Assembly: GCA_964510055.1 (NCBI GenBank)
Contig: CAZDZY010000094.1
Location: 1 to 11,489, forward strand
DNA length: 11,489 nt
From: DTFZ01 sp964510055
GTDB taxonomy: Bacteria > Bacillota > Clostridia > Christensenellales > SZUA-584
Reading direction: 5' to 3'
Position 1 is the stretch's first letter. The number at the start of each line of letters is the position of its first letter. This document shows, in pieces, positions 1-6,163 of this stretch. Under the pieces are notes generated by a model that was not told the DNA's origin, ran no database searches, and was given only the letters and a program-made list of their open reading frames with translations. The position numbers and the translations under genes are program-made.

Positions 1-11
1 GCCTTTTAATC

Positions 12-36
12 CCCCCAGTAAAACTGGGGGTTATTT
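12..36 (+). terminator. Hairpin terminator for a plus-strand gene left of the window
   Basis: A perfect 8-bp stem (CCCCCAGT 12-19, ACTGGGGG 23-30) with an AAA loop is followed by the T-rich run TTATTTGT. On the minus strand the hairpin is not followed by a T run, so it most likely ends a plus-strand transcript that enters from outside the window. That gene is not visible. Confidence 0.55.
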
Positions 37-52
37 GTGCTAAAGCCTAACA

Positions 53-90
53 AAAAAGCGTTTCCCGTATACTTTCGGGAAGCGCTTTTT
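53..90 (-). terminator. Terminator of the minus-strand oxidoreductase unit (bidirectional shape)
   Basis: Two 15-nt arms (53-67 and 76-90) pair with one G-T wobble around an 8-nt loop. A runs and T runs form the base of the stem, so it can act in either direction. It lies 3 nt beyond the last stop codon of the minus-strand unit (93-95), the expected place for the end of that transcript. Confidence 0.75.
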
Positions 91-92
91 GT

Positions 93-253
93 TCATGCAT
101 TGTTTATAGTAATAGCTGCGTGCTCTCGTTTATGCCCCGTCTCCACGTACCTGTGAGCTTCAGCCATCTGTCCGAGATAAAACGTTTTTGGGAGACATCC
201 CTTATCATAAGGACGTCCGGCCCGCCGTACTTTTCTGCGAAAACTGCTTTCAT
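93..253 (-). pseudogene. Remnant of a zinc-type alcohol dehydrogenase / quinone oxidoreductase (both ends kept, middle deleted)
   Basis: An ATG at 253-251 lies 2 nt after the stop of the preceding oxidoreductase, with a GGGAGGAA ribosome site. The first ~20 residues (MKAVFAEKYGGPDV...MIRDV) match the N-terminus of MDR-superfamily NADPH:quinone reductases. After that the frame becomes nonsense and stops at 104-106. In another frame the same short stretch encodes QMAEAHRYVETGHK...HAAITI, a typical C-terminus of the same superfamily, ending at TGA 93-95. So about 50 codons remain of a gene that normally has 310-330, and the two ends are out of frame with each other. The simplest reading is one large internal deletion around 185-200. 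The remnant is a paralog, not an exact copy, of the upstream gene, because its ends differ in sequence. A product is unlikely. A new small protein is the less likely alternative. Confidence 0.8.
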
Positions 254-259
254 GTTCAG

Positions 260-273
260 TCTTCCTCCCTGAC
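260..273. repeat. 14-nt direct repeat shared by two gene junctions (partner at 1199-1212)
   Basis: TCTTCCTCCCTGAC occurs here and at 1199-1212. On the minus strand each copy holds the end of one gene (…VREED and …VREEEK) and the GGGAGGAA ribosome site of the next gene, and both next genes are MDR-superfamily oxidoreductases. This fits an old duplication of the junction together with the reductase gene. Confidence 0.6.
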
Positions 274-859
274 GGTGATTATTACTTTCCCGTGCGCGTG
301 TCCTTCCGCAAGGTATGCTATCGCTTCGGCTGCCTCGTTGAGCTTATACCTCCTGTCGATGGCGCAGCGTATTTTCTGCGTCCGCACGAGCTCCGCTAAA
401 TATTCAAGGCCTTCAGCGTTCGGTTTCGTTGTCAACACTCCTGTTTTCATACCGCGCTGAAAACGCCCAAACAGCATAGCCCCGAATAACTGCGACAGCG
501 CGCCGCCCACTACCACCAGAATGCCGCCGGTTCCCAGCGCCCGCCTGTATTCGGAAAGCGTATGCTTGCCGTTTACAGCGGCGATAAAGTCATACTTCGT
601 ACCGCCGTCCAAATAGTTTTCGCCTGCGTAGTCTATTACGCGGTCAGCGCCAAGCTCTTTTATAATGGCAGCATTGCCCTTACCGCATACTGCGGTCACA
701 TGGACGACGAACACTTTAGCGAGCTGCACCGCAAACATACCTACACCTCCGCCAGCGCCGCAGACCAATACGCTATCTCCGGGCTTCACTCCGCCTTTAT
801 AGCGCAGCGCCTGCAGCGCCGTTATCCCTGCGATCGGCAGCGCCGCCGCCTGCTCGAAC

Positions 860-905
860 GGTACCCCTTTGGGTATGTGCGCAAGCGCGTGCCCAAAGGG
901 GTACC
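860..905. repeat. Perfect 14-bp inverted repeat at the frameshift
   Basis: GGTACCCCTTTGGG (860-873) and its exact reverse complement (892-905) flank an 18-nt loop inside the oxidoreductase. The arm at 892-905 contains the homopolymer where the reading frame breaks. The other arm encodes a normal family segment (PKGVP). Confidence 0.9.
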
Positions 906-1191
906 GCGGCGTATTCGGCAAAGCTTCCCGCGTAATTGAGTATATCCCCGAATACGGCGTCGCCCGGCTTGAACCGCTTTACGCCGCTGCCCGCGGCTTC
1001 CACGCGCCCGGCTATATCCGCGCCCATAACTCGGCCGTAGCGCAGAAACCCCATGCGCATCGACCTATAGTCAAGCGCGTTTACCGACGCCGCGTGAACT
1101 CTGACCAGAACTTCATTATCTCCCTGCACGGGTTTGGGGACGTCTTCTATCAAGATGTTTTGCGGGCCGCGCTTTCTGTAAACCGCCGCTT

Positions 1192-1422
1192 TCATTTCTC
1201 TTCCTCCCTGACTGTATAGCCGAACACCTCGCTTACGCCAACGCCGAACGCGTCCGCTATACGAAACGCAAGCTCCAGCGAGGGGGAATACTTACCCGCC
1301 TCTATGGCGATTACGGTCTGCCGCGAGACGCCCGCTTTTTCGGCAAGCTCCTGCTGCGTCATCTCGCCCGCGAAAAAGCGCAGCTTGCGGATGTTGTTCG
1401 TTATCTCTATCTTCTTAGCCAT
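1192..1422 (-). CDS. Small XRE-family transcriptional regulator (YozG-like)
   Basis: A 76-residue protein that is almost entirely one Cro/C1-type helix-turn-helix. Residues ~10-65 include MTQQELAEKAGVSRQTVIAIEAGKYSPS, where TQQELA is the first helix of the motif and SRQTVIAIE the recognition helix, followed by LELAFRIADAFGV. Such proteins bind DNA as dimers and usually repress their own operon. The ATG lies 1 nt after the stop of the membrane-protein gene, and the end overlaps the oxidoreductase start by 4 nt, so all three are co-transcribed. In Firmicutes this kind of regulator is often paired with a small multi-pass membrane protein, as here, which may sequester it or sense a membrane signal (inference). 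The only visible operator candidate is the direct repeat over the unit's promoter at 1938-1966. Confidence 0.9.
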   Translation of the reverse strand: MAKKIEITNNIRKLRFFAGEMTQQELAEKAGVSRQTVIAIEAGKYSPSLELAFRIADAFGVGVSEVFGYTVREEEK

Positions 1423-1423
1423 T

Positions 1424-1906
1424 TCAGACGCCCTTCCGGTAATAGAAGATGCTGGCGAATCCGCCGACCATCGAACCCGCCGCGGCGGACAGGAACATCA
1501 TATTCATCATCAGCACAGCCGAGCCGCCCAAGACGAGCGCGAACAGCGCGCCGATAAACCCTGCGCTCGCAACAGCCCACCCGATGCGGGACGATTTGAG
1601 CTCAATGAGCTTGACCATCTCGTCTTCCACCATCTCCGCCCCAATCTTTCTGCCTATATCCTTTTCAGTCGCCTGTTCTTTGACTGCCGCTGAAACGGAC
1701 AGCCCGATATGGAACAGTATCTGAAGCACGATAGCTACGCCTATACCGATGCCGATAAACACGAGCATCATGCCCGCCCATATTTTTAAGTCGCTTACTC
1801 CGGCGGCCCCCGGGCCGTTGCCGGTAAACGCGTATATGCAGTAAGCGGTTATTATCAGCGCGCCCCCAACAAGGGCAGTTACGTTCCTCTTTTCATGATA
1901 AGACAT
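1424..1906 (-). CDS. Small multi-pass membrane protein paired with XRE regulator
   Basis: The start is ATG 1906 (MSYHEKRN...), because AAGGAG lies 7 nt upstream; a longer in-frame start would overlap the promoter. The 160-residue protein has four hydrophobic segments: residues ~9-26, ~40-65 (MMLVFIGIGIGVAIVLQILFHI), ~105-125 and ~128-150. A charged loop between segments two and three (AVKEQATEKDIGRKIGAEMVEDEMVKLIELKSSR) is probably cytoplasmic. I recognise the arrangement (membrane protein followed directly by a YozG-like regulator) as common in Firmicutes, but the protein has no assigned function. A role in controlling the regulator is a guess from context. It is the first gene of the minus-strand unit. 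Confidence 0.85.
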   Translation of the reverse strand: MSYHEKRNVTALVGGALIITAYCIYAFTGNGPGAAGVSDLKIWAGMMLVFIGIGIGVAIVLQILFHIGLSVSAAVKEQATEKDIGRKIGAEMVEDEMVKLIELKSSRIGWAVASAGFIGALFALVLGGSAVLMMNMMFLSAAAGSMVGGFASIFYYRKGV

Positions 1907-1937
1907 ACATACACTCCTTAAAGTATATTTGATATGA

Positions 1938-1969
1938 CATATTGTATGCTCTTCTTGCCATATTGTCAA
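1938..1969 (-). promoter_or_regulatory. Near-consensus promoter with paired CATATTGT repeats, minus-strand unit
   Basis: On the minus strand, TTGACA (1964-1969) is separated by exactly 17 nt from TACAAT (1941-1946). The octamer CATATTGT (plus strand) occurs at 1938-1945 and again at 1959-1966, 21 bp apart or two helical turns, one copy over each promoter hexamer. That is a plausible operator for the XRE protein encoded by the unit (inference). The -10 is about 35 bp upstream of ATG 1906. Confidence 0.75.
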
Positions 1970-2020
1970 GTATATTTTACATTCGGAGTTAAAATAATGT
2001 TAAATATTAAGAAATACTGC

Positions 2021-2049
2021 TTTATGCCGCTGCCCGGCTGTGATATAAT
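2021..2049 (+). promoter_or_regulatory. Extended -10 promoter of the GNAT gene
   Basis: TGATATAAT (2041-2049) is a consensus extended -10. The -35 region (TTTATG, 2021-2026) is weak, which extended -10 promoters tolerate. The predicted start near 2056 leaves a leader of about 15 nt. Confidence 0.6.
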
Positions 2050-2070
2050 GCCAACAATATGGAGGCCGGT

Positions 2071-2619
2071 ATGAATATTGAAATAAAGGCTCTTACATCA
2101 GCGCTTACTGACGATTATCTTGCGTTTTTCGACGGCCCCGCTTTTTCGGACAATCCCGACTGGGCGTGGTGTTACTGCTGCTTCTTTCATTTCACTGACG
2201 GCTGGGAACAGCGCACAGGCGAGCAGAACCGCGGATTCGCGCGCAAAGCTATAGCTGACGGATCGTTCAACGGCTACCTCGCGTTTTTAGACGGCGAACC
2301 TATCGGCTGGGTGAACACAGGCAGCCGGGAAAGCTATAAGCGCATTATAGATCGGCCGCTGCCCGAAGGCGGCAGGATATGCTCCGTAGTGTGCTTTACC
2401 ATATCTCCCTCCCACCGCAGGCAGGGCGTAGCTTCAATGCTGCTGCAGGCGGCCATCGGCGGCGCGAAGGGCAAATACGACTTCATTGAGGCTTACCCTC
2501 TCAAAGGAGAGCAGACCGCGGCTTTCCATTACCACGGCCCGCTGGCTATGTATGAGGCTGCGGGGTTTGAAGTCGTCAGCGAAAATGATGAGTATTATGT
2601 TGTGAGGAAAAAGGTGTAG
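2071..2619 (+). CDS. GNAT-family N-acetyltransferase
   Basis: A 182-residue protein. The start is ATG 2071 (MNIEIKAL) because GGAGG (2062-2066) lies 5 nt upstream; an ATG at 2059 overlaps that site. The GNAT acetyl-CoA motif (Q/R-x-x-G-x-G/A) is seen as HRRQGVASMLL at residues 115-125, after the strand SVVCFTISP. The C-terminal MYEAAGFEVVSENDEYYVVRK is the usual last strands of the fold, with aromatic YEAAGF. The N-terminal segment DNPDWAWCYCCFFHF, with three cysteines, is seen in a subgroup of Firmicute GNATs of unknown substrate. It transfers an acetyl group from acetyl-CoA to an unknown amine. It is a single-gene unit with its own promoter and terminators. Confidence 0.9.
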   Translation: MNIEIKALTSALTDDYLAFFDGPAFSDNPDWAWCYCCFFHFTDGWEQRTGEQNRGFARKAIADGSFNGYLAFLDGEPIGWVNTGSRESYKRIIDRPLPEGGRICSVVCFTISPSHRRQGVASMLLQAAIGGAKGKYDFIEAYPLKGEQTAAFHYHGPLAMYEAAGFEVVSENDEYYVVRKKV

Positions 2620-2664
2620 AGAGCTGTTTTATATATTTATCGGCGTTCTGTTCGCATATAAGGT

Positions 2665-2690
2665 AAAAAAAGACGCCGAAGCGCCTTTTT
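2665..2690. terminator. Bidirectional terminator between convergent genes
   Basis: AAAAAG-A-CGC and GCG-C-CTTTTT pair around CGAA with one A·C mismatch. On the minus strand the stem is followed by a run of seven T, so it suits the minus-strand gene ending at 2755. An alternative pairing exists between TCGGCGT (2640-2646) and ACGCCGA (2673-2679). Confidence 0.65.
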
Positions 2691-2697
2691 GTCGTAG

Positions 2698-2728
2698 GGG
2701 CGGACAGGGGCGTCCGCCCGTTTTAATT
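2698..2728 (+). terminator. Terminator after the GNAT gene; resembles a dispersed palindromic element
   Basis: GGGCGGAC (2698-2705) and GTCCGCCC (2712-2719) form a perfect 8-bp stem with a 6-nt loop, followed by GTTTTAATT. The wider sequence GTAGGGGCGGAC…GTCCGCCCG has the look of short palindromes found in many copies in some Clostridia genomes; that is from memory and not tested. Confidence 0.7.
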
Positions 2729-2754
2729 GCACAAGCATGTTTATTGTCTATAAA

Positions 2755-3324
2755 CTAGTTTTTATAATCCTCTAATTTTACATAACCCACTATTTCGACT
2801 TTACATTCAGGGTCTGTAAGAGCGCCTTTTTTACCTTTGCCGTTGATAAACAGGTTCCCTTTGCCTCCTACTATACCGCCGAAAGAATACTCCTGTTCGG
2901 TGCTGACGGCGGTCCCGTTAAACGCCATGCCCACTTTCGCCATCACGACATACCTGCCTTCTTTATCGCTGCAGCTGATTTGTATATATCCGTTATAATA
3001 ATCTTTTTGCTGGTCATTATAATTGAAATTTAAGACCGGCTGCTGCGCCGCAGTAAATACCGGGATGATTTCAGCTTCCTTTTCTTCGAGCTGTTCTATC
3101 CGGCCCTTAAGCTGCGCAGTATCGCCGCTCAGCTGCTCGCTGTGGCTATTCAGCTGCGTGATATTGCCGCTTAAGTTTTTGATATCACTATTCAATTGCG
3201 CGGTCTGGCCAAGCAAGATCACCGATATCGCAAGAGATGCGGCGGCTGCACAGAAGGCTAATACAAGAAAGACAGTCCGGATAATATTGGTCGTTTTACG
3301 GGTAACTTTTTTTGATGTTTCCAT
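2755..3324 (-). CDS. Membrane-anchored coiled-coil protein of unknown function
   Basis: A 189-residue protein. ATG 3324 (METSKKVTRK) is chosen because AGGAGG (3333-3338) lies 8 nt upstream; a GTG at 3333 would overlap that site. Residues ~1-15 are basic. A membrane segment follows at ~16-40 (IIRTVFLVLAFCAAAASLAISVIL). Residues ~41-85 repeat a QLNS/QLSG/QLKG-type heptad (LNSDIKNLSGNITQLNSHSEQL...), a strong coiled coil. The rest is a glycine-rich, probably β-rich domain (GRYVVMAKVGMAFNGTA...YSFGGIVGGKGNLFINGKGKKG). Positive residues before the membrane segment predict the coil and C-terminal domain outside the cell. I do not recognise the C-terminal domain. It is a single-gene unit. Confidence 0.85.
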   Translation of the reverse strand: METSKKVTRKTTNIIRTVFLVLAFCAAAASLAISVILLGQTAQLNSDIKNLSGNITQLNSHSEQLSGDTAQLKGRIEQLEEKEAEIIPVFTAAQQPVLNFNYNDQQKDYYNGYIQISCSDKEGRYVVMAKVGMAFNGTAVSTEQEYSFGGIVGGKGNLFINGKGKKGALTDPECKVEIVGYVKLEDYKN

Positions 3325-3355
3325 TTCACCCACCTCCTATTTATACAATCATAGC

Positions 3356-3361
3356 ATTATA
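3356..3361 (-). promoter_or_regulatory. Possible -10 box of the coiled-coil protein gene
   Basis: A perfect TATAAT on the minus strand lies 31 nt upstream of ATG 3324. No good -35 is seen at 16-18 nt, so the call rests on the -10 and position only. Confidence 0.3.
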
Positions 3362-3490
3362 ATGTGGAAAAATAAATTAAATTGTTGAAATATATAACAT
3401 ACAAAGCCGGATATCGATTCGCTTGTTTTGCCGGGTATATTGACGGCTGCTCTAAGTTAAGATGTTTTTTTCTCTCTTTTTCAAATGCCC

Positions 3491-3524
3491 GAAATAAAAC
3501 AGGCGGGGATCTCTCCCCGCCCTT
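3491..3524 (-). terminator. Terminator of the LRR/FN3 gene
   Basis: GGCGGGGA (3502-3509) and TCCCCGCC (3514-3521) form a perfect 8-bp stem with a 4-nt loop. On the minus strand it is followed by TGTTTTATTT, and it sits about 27 nt after the stop at 3551. The 160 bases between it and the coiled-coil gene's promoter region hold no supportable gene. Confidence 0.8.
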
Positions 3525-3550
3525 TGATTGTACTTATGCTTCCAGTCTTA

Positions 3551-5695
3551 TCAAGTTTTGGCGGATTTGATATCCGACCATACTCCGTATTTCTTTCCGT
3601 CCGGATACGTATCCAAATCCGTTGTCTTCTCGTACGCTCTTACCCGGTAATAGATTGTCACACCGTCAGCCAGCTTCGTATGGTAAAAGTACCTATAAGT
3701 TTTCCTGTCTACCGGTTCCGGGAAATCATCGTCGACCAGTTCCTCTTTCGCTTCCGCGAATTGTATCTGGTATCCGGCAACGCCTGAAATGCCCTTCCAC
3801 GTTACATTTATACGATAATTATTGTATCTCTTAGCGACTACTCCCGTCACCTTATTCTCATCAAGATTCACCGACGCTTCATTCGAGAAACCGCCGTAGA
3901 TCTTGCCATTTTCGCCAGGGTCGCCATAGGTGGTCGAAGTGCGGTACGCGCGGACCTTATAACTGTATTCCGAATCGACAACTATATTGATGTCATTTGT
4001 AAAGTAGTTATAATAAGCAGTGTATGGGTATTTGACGAATTGAGTATCGCCCGGCCCCTTCCTCCATATCTCATATCTCGACTTGCCCGCAACAGACTTC
4101 CATGTAAGCCTTATGCTTTTAAGCGATAATTGCACCGCGTTAAGGTCCGTAACCGCCGTCAGCACAGGCCTTGCCATTGTGATGCCCGAGTATGCCCCGT
4201 AACATTTCGTCCGGGCGCCGGTAACAGGATTTACGGCATATACGTAAGCGCGTATTTTGTAGAAGTACTGCCTGCCCGACGTAAGATAAGTGAATTTATA
4301 CGTATTTGGTTGAACTTTCCTTATTGTCATAGTTATCGGGAGCGTCTTGACAAGGGAATATACGTTGTCTATCTTATCGTTCGCCCGCCATATCTCATAT
4401 CCGGACGCGCTCTGTACGGGAGTCCACCATACGTTGATGCTGTTATATCCCGCGGAAGCCGCATAAACCGAATTAGGGGCGCCCGGCAGAGGCGTTGCGG
4501 TAACGGGCTCGGAATAGTTGCCGTAATAAGTGTCCCCCCCGTCCGTGATTATACCACTTACCCTATAGTTATACGTTACGCCCATAGTCAATCCCGTGTC
4601 TGTATAAGATAAGACGCCTTCGGCTGTAGTGGCTAAATCGGTGAATTCTCCGGTAACGCCTTTACGCTGCACTTGATATCCCGTCGCTCTATCAGCCGCG
4701 GCCCATGTGATCGTAATCTTGTTGGACCCGGAAGGTACCACCGACTTGATAGACGTATCGCCTACCACGGTCTCCAGCGCGACGAAAAAGATCCGGTCCG
4801 GATACTCTAGGCAATAAGTATCAGCCGTTGAACCTCTGGGCGCATAAATAACCAGTGAGCTATTTTTCTTAAAAGCTCCCGTACCAATTCCGACATCGGG
4901 GCTGTATATAACCACCTTTGTCAGTGTCGCTACGCTGGTTGCAGAAAAAGCGGAGTCGCCTATTGACCCGATGCCTTCCGGTAACGTGAGGCTGACAAGC
5001 TTCGTGTCATAAAACGCTTTCATTCCTATCTCGCTGATACTGGATTCCGGAGCGAACGTAAGCGAAGTAAGGCTGGCGCAGCCGCTAAACGCTTCGTCGC
5101 CTATCGTTGTTATGTTTGCGGGTATCTTTATGCTGGTAAGAGCAGTACCGGAAAACGTGCCCGCGTCTATCGTCGTCAATCCTTTGGCCTCCAATGTTAC
5201 CGCGGCAAGGCTTTTGCACAAGTTGAACGCATTAGGCCCTATTGCCGTAACGCCCGCGGGCACATCGAAGCTCTTAATGCCGGAACCGGCAAACGCTCCC
5301 TCCCCTATAGTTGTCATACCCGTCCCGTTAGCGAACGTCACGCTTTCCAACGCTGTGAATCCGTTAAAAGTATTATCTTCGATCGCTGTTACGCCCGCGG
5401 GTATTTCTACGCCCGTTATCAGCTCGTTATAGCTTACATCGTTAAAAGTCCCGCCGAACGCGTCGGCAGCTATAGCAACAACCGTTCTGCCGGACAGCGT
5501 CGCGGGTATCGTTATTGCGCCGCCGGGGCCCGTGTAAGCGGTTATCGTAACAGCATCTGTATCTGTCTCCTCCCAGTCAAAATCTCCATCATCGCCTGTT
5601 TCACCTACCACCGCGAAGGCAGTGGAAACCCCTATCAGCGAAAGCAGCAGCAAGGCCGTTATCACGGTAACGATTGATTTCTTTAGTGTTCGCAT
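3551..5695 (-). CDS. Secreted BspA-type leucine-rich repeat / fibronectin III protein
   Basis: A 714-residue protein. ATG 5695 (MRTLKKSIV) is supported by GGAGG 8 nt upstream. Residues 1-28 form a signal peptide (KK, then a hydrophobic core, then AFA before VV). An acidic linker follows (31-47). About eight LRR_5 repeats of ~23 residues span 50-300, with units such as ITTIGDEAFSGCASLTSLTF and IPAGVTAIEDNTFNGF. Four fibronectin III-like domains follow at ~315-402, 408-508, 510-611 and 615-712. Each has a TW/WW strand (ITITWAAAD, INVWWTP, IRLTWKSVAG, INVTWKGISG), then GYEIWR-like and YxYKVRAY-like strands. There is no LPXTG signal or membrane anchor, so it is likely released or non-covalently bound, with an adhesion or surface role typical of the family. 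It is a single-gene unit with a long structured leader. Confidence 0.9.
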   Translation of the reverse strand: MRTLKKSIVTVITALLLLSLIGVSTAFAVVGETGDDGDFDWEETDTDAVTITAYTGPGGAITIPATLSGRTVVAIAADAFGGTFNDVSYNELITGVEIPAGVTAIEDNTFNGFTALESVTFANGTGMTTIGEGAFAGSGIKSFDVPAGVTAIGPNAFNLCKSLAAVTLEAKGLTTIDAGTFSGTALTSIKIPANITTIGDEAFSGCASLTSLTFAPESSISEIGMKAFYDTKLVSLTLPEGIGSIGDSAFSATSVATLTKVVIYSPDVGIGTGAFKKNSSLVIYAPRGSTADTYCLEYPDRIFFVALETVVGDTSIKSVVPSGSNKITITWAAADRATGYQVQRKGVTGEFTDLATTAEGVLSYTDTGLTMGVTYNYRVSGIITDGGDTYYGNYSEPVTATPLPGAPNSVYAASAGYNSINVWWTPVQSASGYEIWRANDKIDNVYSLVKTLPITMTIRKVQPNTYKFTYLTSGRQYFYKIRAYVYAVNPVTGARTKCYGAYSGITMARPVLTAVTDLNAVQLSLKSIRLTWKSVAGKSRYEIWRKGPGDTQFVKYPYTAYYNYFTNDINIVVDSEYSYKVRAYRTSTTYGDPGENGKIYGGFSNEASVNLDENKVTGVVAKRYNNYRINVTWKGISGVAGYQIQFAEAKEELVDDDFPEPVDRKTYRYFYHTKLADGVTIYYRVRAYEKTTDLDTYPDGKKYGVWSDIKSAKT

Positions 5696-5926
5696 ATTAT
5701 TGACCTCCAAAATATTTTATATGTGCAGCTTATAATCATTGCCCCAAAAGAATCGCGGCTTTCGTTCGCCGCCGATGCGGTTTGGGGATCCATTAAAGCG
5801 GAAACTGGTATTACCGGCCCAAAAAGTCTCTCGGCTTTTTGCGGACCCTGTATTATTGCCCCGAAAAGCCTCACGGCTTTTGGGGGGCGTGTATATCGGC
5901 CGGCAGCTATAGGCCGGCTGACTGTA
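5696..5926 (-). promoter_or_regulatory. Long structured 5' leader of the LRR/FN3 gene: four hairpins, three related
   Basis: Read on the minus strand from a start near 5926. Hairpin 0: GCCGGC/GCCGGC with an 8-nt loop (5899-5918). Hairpin A (5858-5888): GCCCC, then AAAAGCC-GUGA-GGCUUUU, closed by GGGGC. Hairpin B (5816-5847): GGUCC, then AAAAAGCC-GAGA-GACUUUUU with one C·A mismatch, closed by GGGCC. Hairpin C (5742-5787): CCCCAAA closed by UUUGGGG around an inner AUCG/CGAU and CGGC/GCCG stem. Units A, B and C share a core AAAGCCG-N-GA and a tail like GGGGCAAUAAUAC. In A and B the core forms a GNRA tetraloop; in C the same core (GCGA) lies in a different stem. I could not match it to a known riboswitch. 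No intrinsic terminator precedes the gene. The same units also read in one frame as KSREAF / KSRETF / KPRFF, so a relic coding repeat is possible. Confidence 0.55.
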
Positions 5927-5932
5927 TATCTG

Positions 5933-5961
5933 ATTATACACCACCCGTTCTTATTTTTCCA
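5933..5961 (-). promoter_or_regulatory. Promoter of the LRR/FN3 gene
   Basis: On the minus strand, TGGAAA (5956-5961) lies 17 nt from a perfect TATAAT (5933-5938). This puts the RNA start near 5926 and gives a leader of about 230 nt. Confidence 0.6.
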
Positions 5962-6163
5962 CCGAAAATTTGCTTAAAATAGTAACAAAAAAGACTTATA
6001 TGCCACATCTCGTTAATATATTTTATAATTTTGTAATAATATAGTGCTTTTTTGACCTAAAACCGCCGCCATGCGTGTTTTTATGCCTTTTCGAAGAATG
6101 ATTCGCTTTTTTTAATTGAATAGATTCGTTTTCCTCACAGATAATATAGTAAGGAGGTATGAT
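5962..6163. other. AT-rich divergent intergenic region
   Basis: No gene is supportable here. It is strongly AT-rich around 5965-6050 and lies between the divergent LRR/FN3 and YkuS genes. A TTGAAT (6116-6121) with GATAAT (6140-6145, 18-nt spacer) resembles a promoter for YkuS, but it would start RNA at the ribosome site itself, so it is doubtful. A weak CGAA/TTCG hairpin with a T run lies near 6092-6112. Confidence 0.4.

Larger units (their letters stand above)
256..1195 (-). pseudogene. NADPH:quinone oxidoreductase-like protein (MDR superfamily), frameshifted
   Basis: Two overlapping frames join into one ~312-residue protein, the normal family length. The first part (from ATG 1195) gives the GroES-like domain, starting MKAAVYRKRGPQNIL and running to GSFAEYAAVP at residue 99. 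The second part continues with HALAHIPKGVPFEQAAALP, the Rossmann motif GAGGGVG near residues 146-152, and the C-terminus HGKVIITVREED. No zinc-ligand cysteines are visible, as in QOR-type reductases, which reduce quinones or enones with NADPH. The break falls at the GGGG at 898-901 (CCCC on the coding strand); removing one base restores a smooth family match. The ATG overlaps the stop of the XRE gene by 4 nt, so the two were translationally coupled. As written it yields only a truncated N-terminal half. A sequencing error in the homopolymer is the main alternative. Confidence 0.85.

Noticed and set aside
188..460. Plus-strand open frames over 188-1219
   Set aside because: They lie opposite clear minus-strand reductase and regulator sequences, lack ribosome sites and match no family.
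3382..3570. Short plus-strand open frame between the coiled-coil and LRR/FN3 genes
   Set aside because: It uses a TTG start without a ribosome site and runs through the terminator at 3502-3521 into the opposite gene.
5112..5432. Plus-strand open frames inside the LRR/FN3 gene (also 4130-4612)
   Set aside because: They mirror the repetitive coding strand of a well-supported gene and have no ribosome site.
5742..5888. CRISPR-like array (three repeats)
   Set aside because: Units are imperfect, differ in spacing (about 45 nt then about 75 nt) and are themselves hairpins; there are no uniform spacers or cas genes.
5816..5926. c-di-GMP-I (GEMM) riboswitch before the LRR/FN3 gene
   Set aside because: Isolated pieces (CGCAAA-like, GCC) look similar, but the ordered GEMM signature (CACGCACAGGGCAAACC…GGGACGCAAAGCC) is not present.
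6116..6145. Promoter TTGAAT-18-GATAAT for YkuS
   Set aside because: RNA would begin within the ribosome site at 6151-6157, leaving almost no leader; it was not listed as a promoter.
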